A stretch of DNA of 64,000 nucleotides from assembly GCA_963828825.1 (NCBI GenBank), contig CAWHGF010000004.1, positions 186,001-250,000 of the forward strand, in the 5' to 3' direction. This DNA is from Bog-473 sp963828825 (GTDB lineage Bacteria; Actinomycetota; Acidimicrobiia; Acidimicrobiales; RAAP-2). A program made the translations under genes and the position numbers. Shown in pieces: positions 1 to 8,823 of the stretch (its first letter is position 1; each line of letters starts with the position of its first letter). The notes beneath the pieces were generated by a model. It saw nothing but the letters and a program-made list of their open reading frames with translations. It did no database searches and was not told the DNA's origin.

Positions 1-261
1 GGCGGGTGTCGAGTGGGTGACCGGGCCAGGCCGACGGATCGAACTAAAGACAGTCCCAAAGGACGTCAGCCGGATTATTGGAGTCAGACCTGGCCTGGGC
101 ACCCACCCACACGCTGACCAACCCATTCACCGAAGTGGTGGATCATCCAGCGGCCGCTTCAATCCTCGCTGCCGGACTGCCGGACCACCGAGAAGTCGTT
201 TCACAGCGGTACCCTCTGACTTCGTGAAGGTTTCTAGCGCTAGGCCATTTCGGACAAGCTG
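1..261. other. leader stretch, no supported gene
   Basis: No complete gene is visible here. One plus-strand frame is open from about 48 to a TGA at 225-227 and reads like a protein tail (for example NPFTEVVDHPAAASILAAG). It has no start codon and no recognised family, so it may be the 3' end of a truncated gene. Confidence 0.3.
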
Positions 262-1326
262 GTGAAAGCCGTATTGCACGACCCAGTTGAAGAGAATTTC
301 TTGCGATTCCTAAGGTCATATCTCGGCGACGAGACGCTGGACTACCGGGTGCGACCTCGTCGTTTCGCACAAGGGATGTTCTCCGACGTGCGCTGCTTCA
401 CCCTGAACGGAGGACCCAAGGGATGGACAGCTCCGTTAGTGCTTCGAATGCTGCCATTCGATGCCGATCTGGAACAGCCTTCTGTTGAGACTGCCGTACA
501 CAATGGGTTGGCACGGATCGGCGTGCCAGCCCCAGTCGTGCTGCTCAGCCATGATCGCGTTGAGGAACTCGGTCGCATGTTCATGGTGATGGAACTGCGC
601 CCCGGTCGGCCGAGTCTCAAGGGTGTTCGTTGGGACGTCTTTGCGAGAGAACTTCCGAAGCTGTTGCTCAGTTGGCCGGCCGCCGTTGCCAAAATTGCCA
701 GAGAGCTCCATTCGTGCCCGGCGAGCTCGGTGCTCGACGAGGCCAAAGCTCTCGGGATCAAGCAGAGCAGACTCGCCGTGGAGCGCCATTTGCTCTTCGT
801 GGAAGATCGTTTCTTGCGTTTGGGTGGGCAAGGTACGACCCCTGCCCTCGAATGGCTTCGTGATCACCTGCCTGCAGTTCCGGAGCGCCCATCAGTCCTC
901 CACGGTGACTTGTGGCCAGCCAATGTCTTGCGGCATCGTGGGCAACTGACGGGACTCGTCGACTGGGAGCGTGCAGCCGTCGGTGATCCCGCACTCGACA
1001 TTGGCTTCGCCAAGGTGGGACTGTCACTCCTTCCGGCACCAGTTCAGGTACCAACTCCGATCCGCCAAGGCATCAATGCCGCGGGACGATCAATGGCCGA
1101 TCGACTCGAGGAGCAATACAACAGGCAAAGCCCGTTGTCGCCAGAACGAGTCAGGTATTACGAAGCTCTGCGCTGCGCCGTGGAGTTGGCGATCGTCGCC
1201 AGCAGGCGGGCTTCGGACGAGCAAGGTTTCGCCAGATCGGGGTGGTATCACGGACAAGACGCTCTCAGCCGGCACTTCGGTGAAACCACCGGAATTCCAA
1301 TGCCACGGTTGGGTCCATCCCATTGA
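262..1326 (+). CDS. aminoglycoside phosphotransferase-family kinase
   Basis: A 354-residue soluble protein of the APH/choline-kinase (protein-kinase-like) superfamily. The catalytic Brenner motif is VLHGDLWPANVL at about residues 212-223. The metal-binding motif GLVDWERAAVGDPALDIG follows at about 231-248. An upstream VLRML segment could hold the ATP-binding lysine/arginine function. The family phosphorylates small hydroxyl substrates such as aminoglycosides, macrolides and choline-like compounds; the substrate here cannot be named. The start is a GTG at 262. The gene is not in an obvious operon, and the next gene converges from the other strand. It appears complete for the family (300-360 residues). 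Confidence 0.85.
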   Translation: MKAVLHDPVEENFLRFLRSYLGDETLDYRVRPRRFAQGMFSDVRCFTLNGGPKGWTAPLVLRMLPFDADLEQPSVETAVHNGLARIGVPAPVVLLSHDRVEELGRMFMVMELRPGRPSLKGVRWDVFARELPKLLLSWPAAVAKIARELHSCPASSVLDEAKALGIKQSRLAVERHLLFVEDRFLRLGGQGTTPALEWLRDHLPAVPERPSVLHGDLWPANVLRHRGQLTGLVDWERAAVGDPALDIGFAKVGLSLLPAPVQVPTPIRQGINAAGRSMADRLEEQYNRQSPLSPERVRYYEALRCAVELAIVASRRASDEQGFARSGWYHGQDALSRHFGETTGIPMPRLGPSH

Positions 1327-1515
1327 GCCCGATCTCCCTGTGTCGAATCGAGCTCTGGGTTCGATCGCGCAGTGGCTCGTACCAGCACATCTCTACTTTG
1401 CACGAACCTTTCCCACCCACCCCCGTACACCGCCGGGACGGAGGGGCAGCCGGGCACTATGGGGCACCTAATCACGTTGCCGATAACAAATTCGGTTCCG
1501 TCCTTGATGAGCGAT

Positions 1516-2808
1516 CTACGTATCGTCCGATAACGGTGGGGGTTCAAAGTCTGGGACAATGCGTACATCATGAGTCCCGAGGTCTCGCAGCAAACCAACG
1601 ATCGCAGGCTTGTTCGCAGCGGTGTAGGACGCTCGGGCCCGAGTCCACAACATCGCCCCCCCAAGTATCAATAACGCGATGGTGGCAAGAACGTAGGCAT
1701 TTTCCCTCATGTACCCAATCACGTTATGTCCGCCAGATAGCGACGGAGGCATCACCATGAAGACGATGCCAGCAATCGCCGCCCACATCACTCCTCGACG
1801 GGGCCGATCATTACCAAGTACCAACCAGAAGAGTAGGGGAACACACCACACGTAGTGGTGCTCCCAAGAAATCGGTGAGACCAGGAGACCAGTAGCGGCG
1901 CAGAGCAGGACTCCCAGGAACTCCGATGACCTTTGAAACGCGACCGCTGCCAGAGTCACCCCCGCACAGAGAACCGTGACGACCGTCAGATCCAGAACCA
2001 AGTGCGATTGTACGAAGCCTGCGCGGACGAGCGCGGCCCTTATCGTCTGATTGTTTACTGAGGAGCTGTTGCCGATACGCCGCACATCAAACACGTACTT
2101 CGTGAAGTAGTTCCACGACGATCTTGGCGCAACCGCCATCATCACCCCGGTCGCCGCCGTGAAGGTAAGCGCAGCATTCCTCGTCGTGCGCCACTGGCGT
2201 GTGATGAGAAGGAAGAGGATGAAAATGAGCGGTGTCAGCTTTATGGCCGCTGCAATACCCACCAACACACCGCGAGGAGGCCGCTTGCCCCGCCAAGACA
2301 CACCGATCGTCAAGTCGGTGAGGATCATCAGGACCAAGACGATATTCATCTGACCGAGCCAAAGGTCGTAGCGAACCGGCCACAGGAGAAGGCCAGTCGG
2401 AGTCAGAGCGATAAGAGCCAGGTGCCAATCAGAACGCAGGAGCGGCCTGCGACGGGCCGCCGCCGAACTCACAGCAATCAGAGCCGTCAACGCGACGACG
2501 TTGATGACATCCCAGACAGCTTGACCTACTCCGGTCGGGAGGTATGAGAACGGCGAAAACAAGATGGCGGCCAGAGGTGTGTAGGTGAAGAGGAGGAGGT
2601 TGCCCGTGGGGGCGTGGAGACTTGACGAATACAGGCCAGATCCCAGTACATGGAGTCCACCCATTCGGTAGACCTGGAAGTCCACCTGCCGTTGACGGGA
2701 GAGCGAGACGGCATAGAGGGTCAGGAAGCCTGCGGAAGTCAAGGTGAGGATCTGGAGCGCGACCGGCCGGTATCTCGCGTCGAATCGCGTTTCGCTACCT
2801 TCCCACAT
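1516..2808 (-). CDS. GT87-family polyprenol-phosphate mannosyltransferase-like membrane protein
   Basis: A polytopic membrane protein of about 430 residues with roughly ten hydrophobic segments. It resembles the actinobacterial GT87/DUF2029 family (PimE-like alpha-mannosyltransferases, GT-C fold). Supporting motifs are DFQVYRMGG in the first outside loop (the Asp is the usual catalytic-type residue), FTYTPLAAILFSPFSYLP, LGQMNIVLVLMILTD, KLTPLIFILFLLITRQWR and NNQTIRAALVR. It would transfer mannose (or a related sugar) from a polyprenyl-phosphate donor on the outer face of the membrane to a lipid or glycan acceptor. I chose the ATG at 2806-2808 because GGGAGG lies just upstream; the same frame stays open to 2904 without a better site. 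The acceptor is unknown. Confidence 0.82.
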   Translation of the reverse strand: MWEGSETRFDARYRPVALQILTLTSAGFLTLYAVSLSRQRQVDFQVYRMGGLHVLGSGLYSSSLHAPTGNLLLFTYTPLAAILFSPFSYLPTGVGQAVWDVINVVALTALIAVSSAAARRRPLLRSDWHLALIALTPTGLLLWPVRYDLWLGQMNIVLVLMILTDLTIGVSWRGKRPPRGVLVGIAAAIKLTPLIFILFLLITRQWRTTRNAALTFTAATGVMMAVAPRSSWNYFTKYVFDVRRIGNSSSVNNQTIRAALVRAGFVQSHLVLDLTVVTVLCAGVTLAAVAFQRSSEFLGVLLCAATGLLVSPISWEHHYVWCVPLLFWLVLGNDRPRRGVMWAAIAGIVFMVMPPSLSGGHNVIGYMRENAYVLATIALLILGGAMLWTRARASYTAANKPAIVGLLRDLGTHDVRIVPDFEPPPLSDDT

Positions 2809-3234
2809 CGTCCCTCCCACTCCGCTGACGTGACCAGTGTGACGGTCGCGCGGTCGGTTGACATGGGACCAAAGGACCATCAGAGGTCCGGCGGTCCGAA
2901 TCACGCGTCAGCGGAAATGGGCCTTTCGGCCTACGCGGTCAGACCGGCCAGTAGTGATTGGCGAGGGCGGAGGCAGGTGTTCCCTGCTGGCCGTCGTAGA
3001 ACTGGGCGAGGACTCTCCGGCCCTGTTCAACGGCGCGAACGACCGCGTCGGTGGGTTCAACGGCACCTCACTGCTAGTCGTCAGCGTAATTCCGCAGCAA
3101 GGTGGCTCCATACATTGCCGGACACGGTGGGATACCTCGAATCCTTGAGGATGGTTCTGAGCACCAAGCAAGTTCCGCTCGGATATCTGCGGTAGCGATC
3201 GGATGGGCACTAGCGGGGTCGACCGGGTTCTGAT
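2809..3234. other. intergenic stretch with a short coding relic
   Basis: No complete gene. On the minus strand about 2943-3060 encodes a protein-like tail with no start (contains AVVRAVEQGRRVLAQFYDG, ends NHYWPV stop), preceded by an in-frame stop. It looks like the 3' end of a lost gene of unknown family. Confidence 0.3.
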
Positions 3235-3594
3235 CTACAGCTCAATGACATAGCCATCGGGGTCAGTGACATACGCGAAGTTGTTTCCGGGCGAGCGTTG
3301 ACCCCGTTCCAGCATCTTGCCACCTGCTCGCTCTACTTGTTCGATCGCCCTATCGAGCTGACTTTTGTCCGTGAGCCGGAACCCGAAGTGATCGATTCCA
3401 CCCGGCCGACCAGCCTTTCCAGGGTCTTCATTCAGCGTGATCGTGTCCGAGGTGTTCGGTGGGCGTACGAAGACCATCTTGGAACCGTCGCGGAACAACT
3501 CCTCGACACCGAATACTTCTCGATAAAAGCGAAGCGACCGGTCAAGATCGGCGACGAAGAGATGTATATGGGTGAGGCCCTCAGTCTCGATCAT
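3235..3594 (-). CDS. VOC family (glyoxalase-like) protein
   Basis: A 119-residue single-module vicinal-oxygen-chelate protein. It opens with GLTHIHLFVADLDRSLRFY, whose His is the typical first metal ligand, and ends YVTDPDGYVIEL, whose Glu is the typical last ligand; GGIDHFGF lies between them. Such proteins are usually dimers that bind a divalent metal and act as isomerases, dioxygenases or resistance proteins; the substrate is not evident. The ATG at 3592-3594 is preceded by GGAGGAGG, so the 12-codon upstream extension of the frame is rejected. It is transcribed alone. Confidence 0.85.
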   Translation of the reverse strand: MIETEGLTHIHLFVADLDRSLRFYREVFGVEELFRDGSKMVFVRPPNTSDTITLNEDPGKAGRPGGIDHFGFRLTDKSQLDRAIEQVERAGGKMLERGQRSPGNNFAYVTDPDGYVIEL

Positions 3595-3845
3595 GCCCCT
3601 CCTCCGGCTAATGGGGGTCGACCACCTCACCCGGTGAACGGGTGAGGCTGGTGCCGAGCCGCCAACAGGTGAGCACTGACTCCGGCCGGGCCTTGAGCCT
3701 TAGATCTAGATCGTGCCCCTGTTGGTCGGTGAGGTTGCCGTGACGGCTGGTGGGATGTCGTGCCGCGAGCACTGATCCATTAGCGGGCTGCTGGCCACCT
3801 CGAGGCTCAGAGAAGCTGTTCCGACGAGAGAGAGGTGGCAGACAG

Positions 3846-5069
3846 ATGATCTTTGTTGGAGTGGACTGGGCTGAGGCCCACCACGACGTGCATGTGGCCG
3901 ACGAGGAGGGCCGACGACTGTCCAAGGCCCGCCTGCCCGAGGGGGTAGAGGGCATCGCCCGCTTCCACGAGCTCGTTGGCGCGCACGTCGATGATCCATC
4001 GGCGGTGGTGATCGGCATCGAGACGGACCGGGGGCTCTTCGTCAGCGCCCTGGTGGCCGCCGGCTACCAGCTCTACGCGGTCAACCCGATGTCGACGTCG
4101 CGCTATCGCGACCGTCACTCGACGAGCGGCGCCAAGTCCGACGCCGGCGACGCCGAGGTGCTCTCCGACATGGTGCGCACCGACCGCCACCACCATCGGC
4201 TGGTCGCCGCCGACACGGCCGAGGTCGAGGCTCTCAAGGTTCTGGCCCGGGCTCATCAGTCCATGGTGTGGTCCAAGGGTCGCCAGGCGAACATGTTGCG
4301 CTCGACGCTGCGCGAGTTCTACCCGGCTGCCCTGCTCGCCTTTGAGGACCTGACCAGCGGCGATGCCCTTGAGGTGCTGCGCATCGCCCCGACGCCCGTC
4401 CTCGGCGCCTCCTTGTCGCGATCGAAGATCGCGGCTGCGCTGTGCCGGGGTGGTCGCCAGCGGCGGGTCGACGAACGCTCCGCTGAGATCCAAGCGGCCC
4501 TGCGCTCCGAGCAGCTCACCGCACCGCCTGCGGTGGAAGCGGCCATGGGGACCTCGGTCGCGGCCAGCGTGGCGGTGCTCGCAGAGATGGTCGCCCAGAT
4601 CGGCCTCCTGGCCGAGGAGCTCTCCTCGAATTTTGAGGCACACCCAGACGCCGAAGTGGTCCGCTCCCTGCCAGGACTCGGGACCATCCTCGGCGCCCGG
4701 GTGCTCGGCGAGTTCGGCGACGAGCCGAACCGCTACGCCACTGCCAAGTCTCGCAAAAACTATGCCGGCACGTCGCCCATCACCCGGGCGTCTGGCACCA
4801 AGAAGACGGTCCTCGCCCGTCACGTCCGCAATCGCCGCCTGGCCGACGCCATCTACCTGTGGGCCTTCGCCTCCCTCAGTGCCTCTCCGGGCGCCCGGGC
4901 CTTCTACGACGCCCGGCGAGCGGCCGGCGATGGACACCACCAAGCCCTACGGGCCCTCGGCAACCGCCTCGTCGGCATCCTCCACGGCTGCCTCACCCAC
5001 CACGTCGCCTACGACGAATCGATCGCCTGGGGGTACCGCCCCGCCAACGAGTTGGCGATGGCTGCTTGA
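3846..5069 (+). CDS. IS110-family transposase
   Basis: A complete 407-residue DEDD transposase. The N-terminal RuvC-like domain starts MIFVGVDWAEAHHDVHVADE (first Asp) and contains VVIGIETDRGLF (Glu) and GAKSDAGDAEVLSDMVR (two Asp). The C-terminal Transposase_20 domain has LPGLGTILGARVLGEFGD and the SRKNYAGTSPITRASG segment with the family's conserved Ser. The ATG at 3846 follows GAGAGAGG. IS110 elements lack terminal inverted repeats, so the ends are not defined. The non-coding flanks on both sides (about 3640-3845 and 5070-5200) probably belong to the element and would hold any guide RNA (recent work on IS110 bridge RNAs). GTGGGATGTC occurs on both sides (3750 and 5081). Confidence 0.9.
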   Translation: MIFVGVDWAEAHHDVHVADEEGRRLSKARLPEGVEGIARFHELVGAHVDDPSAVVIGIETDRGLFVSALVAAGYQLYAVNPMSTSRYRDRHSTSGAKSDAGDAEVLSDMVRTDRHHHRLVAADTAEVEALKVLARAHQSMVWSKGRQANMLRSTLREFYPAALLAFEDLTSGDALEVLRIAPTPVLGASLSRSKIAAALCRGGRQRRVDERSAEIQAALRSEQLTAPPAVEAAMGTSVAASVAVLAEMVAQIGLLAEELSSNFEAHPDAEVVRSLPGLGTILGARVLGEFGDEPNRYATAKSRKNYAGTSPITRASGTKKTVLARHVRNRRLADAIYLWAFASLSASPGARAFYDARRAAGDGHHQALRALGNRLVGILHGCLTHHVAYDESIAWGYRPANELAMAA

Positions 5070-5201
5070 CATTTCGAGCCGTGGGATGTCTAGATCAGGG
5101 TATTGCAAACCGTTCGGAACTCGCGTCGAATGCTACCTGCGAGTTATGCCTCGGGCCGATAATGGGCGGTTTCTGAGTATTTTTCGTACGGCGGGTTGAT
5201 G

Positions 5202-5744
5202 TCACCCCTGTACGTCCAACCCGGCCGCTTCACAGGCGCTCAGCACATCCTGTACGACCTCTTCCAATGGGCGAGACGAGTCGATCAAGGTTGCCCCTAG
5301 AGCGGTGTACTTGGCGACTAAAGGACCGTTGAATCGGAGGATGGCTTCCAATTCGGCCGGCGCCTTTCCGAACGGGTTTCCACTTCTTTGCGCGAGCCGC
5401 TCCCGGATCCTCATGTCATCCAGGATCAAGCAGATCTTCACATCAAAGAGATCCCACAGTTCTTCGTCATTTTGGACCAACCCGCAGAGAAAGGCGGTCC
5501 GTGTCCTCGCGGCGCCTGCGAGTTCCTCAACGCGTGACCGCATGAGAATCCATCTGTGGTCCCTGAACCAGTCCTGTGACAACCGACCTGTATCAACGGC
5601 ATGGATGACCTGGTCAGTATTCCTATTCACCCAGACGGCTATCCCCAAGTCTGAGTCGATGGTTCGGTAGCCCTTGCCTGCAAGGGCGGCACAGACCTCC
5701 GACTTTCCCGTTCCAGAGTTGCCGGTTATCCAGGCGAGACCCAC
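5202..5744 (-). CDS. small P-loop kinase-like NTPase
   Basis: A 180-residue soluble protein with a Walker A loop at its very N-terminus (WITGNSGTGKSEVCAAL, residues 5-21) and the acidic segment TIDSDLGIAVWV that follows in shikimate/adenylate-kinase-like folds. A conserved-looking RERLAQRSGNPFGK in the second half could form a lid. It probably phosphorylates a small molecule or nucleotide, but no substrate can be read from the sequence. The start is GTG at 5742-5744 with GAGGAAG about ten bases upstream. It lies between an IS110 and a conserved small gene on the same strand. Confidence 0.75.
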   Translation of the reverse strand: MGLAWITGNSGTGKSEVCAALAGKGYRTIDSDLGIAVWVNRNTDQVIHAVDTGRLSQDWFRDHRWILMRSRVEELAGAARTRTAFLCGLVQNDEELWDLFDVKICLILDDMRIRERLAQRSGNPFGKAPAELEAILRFNGPLVAKYTALGATLIDSSRPLEEVVQDVLSACEAAGLDVQG

Positions 5745-5786
5745 CGATGGGATTCTTCCTCAAAGGGGGTGCCCCCGACGCCGGGC

Positions 5787-6122
5787 CTAGGTTTCGATGA
5801 CAGTCCAGCCGCGACGACGAAGCTCATCAGCGAGTTGTTCGGAAGGCAGTGCTTTCATCGTTTGCTCTTGGGCGGATTGCCGCCACGGTGGCCGTGTGAC
5901 CGCCAAATTCCCGGCAGACTCTGCGTCCAGCAGCTGGGCGATGGTCGCTGCCGCTTCGTCGCGAGTGAACTTGCCCCCGGCCTGACGCTGGGTGAACCCC
6001 ATGGGCCCGCGCGCGTCGCGAAAGTCAGCATGGCCGGCGTTCTTGAGGAGGGCCAGCAGCTCCCTTATCTGGGTTGCCGAGGCTGGTGGACCTGACTGTT
6101 GACCAAACCCCATAGCCAGCAT
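5787..6122 (-). CDS. conserved actinobacterial hypothetical protein
   Basis: A 111-residue soluble protein that I recognise as a widespread but unnamed actinobacterial type. It begins near GFGQQSGPPASATQIRELL, has the signature DARGPMGFTQRQAGGKFTRD (residues about 36-55) and ends LADELRRRGWTVIE. It has no membrane segment or signal. The second half is Gln/Ala-rich before a helical tail. Two Met codons are possible (6122 and 6113); AGG six bases before the first favours 6122. Function unknown. It sits just upstream of the P-loop kinase on the same strand, 42 bases away. Confidence 0.75.
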   Translation of the reverse strand: MLAMGFGQQSGPPASATQIRELLALLKNAGHADFRDARGPMGFTQRQAGGKFTRDEAAATIAQLLDAESAGNLAVTRPPWRQSAQEQTMKALPSEQLADELRRRGWTVIET

Positions 6123-6608
6123 TCTTGCCTACATAGCAGTGAGAGAGCGTGAGTGTCCTAGAAGGCCAGCCCGGGATCGCTATTCCCCCGCCCCTGCCCC
6201 CGTAGACCGGGACGTGGGACACTTTGGCACGATGTGGGTCGCCAATCGTCACTAGATCCGATTGGGCCAATCACGCCCGCCACTCTGCGTTTTCCCAAGG
6301 AGTTATCGGCAGGGAACCATTTCCAGGCCACAAGCTCCGAAGACTTACGATCGGCGCCTGAGGCGCCTCCGAAGCCATTGGCCAGGGAATTTGCGCTTCG
6401 TTCATGGCGACAACGGGAGGGGCCAGCGACAACGGTGCGACCCAGCGCGAGATGTTGTCGAGACGTTGTGCCGCTTCAGTCCGGTCGGCTCTATTTCAGC
6501 GAGAACTGTGGTGCCAGCATCACGACTGAGGGGCGGTTACGGCTGGCGAAGCGGGTGCGCCGTCACCGCCCCTCGCAACGACCCATTGGCCTACAAAAGG
6601 GGGGCCTC
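6123..6608. other. intergenic stretch, nothing recognised
   Basis: About 485 bases with no reading frame that looks coding. The sequence GTGGGACACTTTGGCACGA at 6213 resembles GTGGGACATTTCGGCACGA at 12157, a short repeat of unknown meaning. Confidence 0.3.
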
Positions 6609-6914
6609 ATGGACGGGTTTGAGATGGCGGTATTCACCACCCCAACAGTCGATGCGGCGATGGTGGGTGGCAGGCGGTCGCGACGACGCCCGCCGCTCCC
6701 CTCTTATGGCTGGCATCTGATCCATGCTGAGCGACCGCTCACGTGGTGCGGGCTCCAGTTCAGCTACGCATTTTCCCAACGCCGCCGATGGAGCGAGACA
6801 CCCGAGGATCAACGCTGCCAGAGCTGTGTCGGACGACTTGAGCGGCTGAGCCACACCAACACGAGCCAGAGCACCGCCGGGGACCGCCGCGACGCCGGAA
6901 GAGGGCGCCCCTGA
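6609..6914 (+). CDS. small Cys-pair protein, possible zinc-binding
   Basis: A 101-residue candidate. The ATG at 6609 follows AAAGGGGGG. The middle reads YGWHLIHAERPLTWCGLQFS and later SETPEDQRCQSCVGRLERL, a spacing of His, one Cys and a CxxC that fits a small zinc ribbon. Short actinobacterial proteins of this look are known, often phage- or plasmid-linked; I infer a similar one but cannot name it. The last 20 residues are low-complexity. It stands alone on the plus strand before a methyltransferase relic. The coding call is moderate because the N-terminal third is not conserved-looking. Confidence 0.45.
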   Translation: MDGFEMAVFTTPTVDAAMVGGRRSRRRPPLPSYGWHLIHAERPLTWCGLQFSYAFSQRRRWSETPEDQRCQSCVGRLERLSHTNTSQSTAGDRRDAGRGRP

Positions 6915-6970
6915 GTAATCGCCCGGTAAATGGGGTGAGTCGCCAGAGATTGCCGGGAGCATGTCAGGCA

Positions 6971-7393
6971 GGGCAGGTGCTCCGTCCTGGCGGCAGCGTT
7001 GCGGTATTCTGGTACGCCTTCGACCTCCGTCCGACCTGCGGAAAGCTTTCTCCGCTGTGTACCAACGTGTGCTCCCCGACTCATGGTTTTCTCGCGCGAC
7101 CACGCCGGGCCTGGAGGGATACTCGACCTTCTTCACGTGCGCAGCCGATGGGATGCGCCAGGCTGAGTCGTTCGGAGATTCGGAGCCCTCGCGATTCGAC
7201 TGGGACCACTTGTACACCCGCAATGAGTGGCTGGACCAGGTGCCAACCTTTGGCGGTCACAGCCAGTTTCCCGCAGACAAACCTAGAGGAGCTGATCGCG
7301 GGCATCGGTGCGGCCATCGACGCTGTTGGCGGCAGCTTCACGATGCGCTACATCGCCGTTGTGGTGACCGCGGAGCGAATCAATATTCGGTGA
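6971..7393 (+). pseudogene. class I SAM methyltransferase remnant
   Basis: The 3' half of a methyltransferase split over two frames. GQVLRPGGSVAVFWYAFD is in one frame (from 6971), then VYQRVLPDSWFS ... FDWDHLYTRNEWLDQVPTF in the next. The first frame resumes with IGAAIDAVGGSFTMRYIAVV to a TGA at 7393. The order and motifs match the intact methyltransferase at 45913-46734 (VLRPGGTLGLIWNA, YQRDEWLDQLMS, IGSAIDDQGGSFVMNFETVL). The SAM-binding N-terminal half is missing and at least two frameshifts are needed, so it cannot be active. Confidence 0.75.
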
Positions 7394-7542
7394 TCCCCTG
7401 GAGACTGCACCCGTCGCCCGTCTTGGTGCGCAACCCACGGAAAGGGCCGCCGTCGCGGCCGACGGGAGCATCGGTCGCGTCGAGCGCTCCCAACCGCACC
7501 GGATGGATAATGGGCGCTGGTATCAGGCTGGAGGGAGGCGCC

Positions 7543-7911
7543 ATGGCAGTTCAGCTCAACCACACCATCGTCCCGGCTGAGGACAAGGAGGCGTCGGCGA
7601 ACTTTCTTGCTGAGATCCTCGGGCTCGATCCCCCGACGGCTTTCGGGCCGTTCATGTGCCTCGAGACCGCCAATGGGGTCAGTCTCGACTACGACGATCG
7701 AGCGGCTCCAGAGCATCATCACTACGCCTTCCTTGTTACCGAAGAGGAATTTGATGCCATCTTCACCCGGATCACGGAACGTGGCCTTACCTATTGGGCT
7801 GACCCCGGGCACCAACAGGAGAACCGCATCAACAACCATGGACGCGGTTTCTATTTTGAAGATCCCTCCGGTCACAATATGGAGGTACTCACGCGACCCT
7901 ATGGCAGCTGA
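7543..7911 (+). CDS. VOC family protein
   Basis: A 122-residue single-module VOC protein starting MAVQLNHTIVPAEDKEASAN, with FLAEILGLDPPTAFGPF, EHHHYAFLV and, near the end, GRGFYFEDPSGHNMEVLTRPY. The N-terminal His (LNHT), HHYAF His and terminal Glu (NMEV) are the usual metal ligands. The ATG at 7543 has GGAGGGAGG upstream. The family includes dioxygenases, isomerases and antibiotic-resistance proteins; no substrate is evident. It is unrelated in detail to the VOC gene at 3235. Confidence 0.87.
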   Translation: MAVQLNHTIVPAEDKEASANFLAEILGLDPPTAFGPFMCLETANGVSLDYDDRAAPEHHHYAFLVTEEEFDAIFTRITERGLTYWADPGHQQENRINNHGRGFYFEDPSGHNMEVLTRPYGS

Positions 7912-7978
7912 GCATGTCCGTCCCGACCCAGCCCACAGCGCCGGCCCGCAGGCGGTCATGGGCGTAGCGTGAACTGGC

Positions 7979-8731
7979 ATGCGCAGGTCGGTCGGCGTTG
8001 TGCACAAGTGGCAGCTCGTTCGGGTCGATGGCGATGCGGCGGTCATGAACGCGGCGTCGCTCGTGAAGCAGGTCATCGCGCACCTGGCGCTGGAATTGAT
8101 CGAGGACCTCGATGAGCCCGTCCTCGGCGATATCACGGTAGGCCACGTGCTCACTCACACCACTGGGCTTCCGAACTGGCGGCCCGATGGACAAGCTCTC
8201 GAGTTAATTCGCCCACCTGGCCAGCGCTGGGGCTACTCCGGCGAAGGCTTCGTCCTGCTCCAAGAGCACCTCCAACGACGCACCGGTGTGCCGATCGCCA
8301 CGCTTGCCAGAGACAGGGTCTTCGGGCTCCTCCGCATGGATGAAAGCTGTCTCGGCGAGCCTGAACCCGGCTTTCACGGCTACCGGCCGCTTTTGACCAC
8401 CGCCGCCGATTACGGGCGCTTCTTAGCCCACGTTCTCCGGCTCGACGATGCGCGCTGGCAGCCGCTCTGGCGAATTGATCACGAGCTCGCCTGGGGCGCA
8501 GGCTGGGGCATCGAACTCGGTCCACCTACTCACGGGTGGCAATGGGGGCTGAACGACGATGCGAGCAACTTCGTGATCGGTTGCCCGTCGACCGGCGACG
8601 GCGTCGTGGTTCTGACAGACGATCCGGAAGGCCGGACCTACTACCGAGCCGTGGTTCAGCACGAGCTTCCCGGTGATCACGCGTCCCTCCGCGTCGAGCA
8701 GAACCATACGTGGCTCGAACTGAACACCTGA
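7979..8731 (+). CDS. beta-lactamase-family serine hydrolase
   Basis: A 250-residue protein of the class C beta-lactamase/D-Ala-D-Ala-carboxypeptidase-like family. The nucleophile motif SxxK is NAASLVKQVIAHL (about residues 25-37). VGHVLTHTTGLPNW is the typical helix segment, and RWGYSGEGFVLL provides the Tyr of the second motif (YSG instead of YSN). No signal peptide is seen, so it is likely cytoplasmic. The N-terminus is 20-30 residues shorter than usual, and no earlier in-frame start with a good ribosome site was found. Probably an esterase or peptidase; not evidence of drug resistance. Confidence 0.75.
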   Translation: MRRSVGVVHKWQLVRVDGDAAVMNAASLVKQVIAHLALELIEDLDEPVLGDITVGHVLTHTTGLPNWRPDGQALELIRPPGQRWGYSGEGFVLLQEHLQRRTGVPIATLARDRVFGLLRMDESCLGEPEPGFHGYRPLLTTAADYGRFLAHVLRLDDARWQPLWRIDHELAWGAGWGIELGPPTHGWQWGLNDDASNFVIGCPSTGDGVVVLTDDPEGRTYYRAVVQHELPGDHASLRVEQNHTWLELNT

Positions 8732-8823
8732 GCGGAAATCGTGCCCCATCCATCCGCAGTTGATGAGACAGCCGGCCAATTAGCCAGACCCGAGCTGTGA
8801 CGGCACAGAACGGCCAACGCAAC

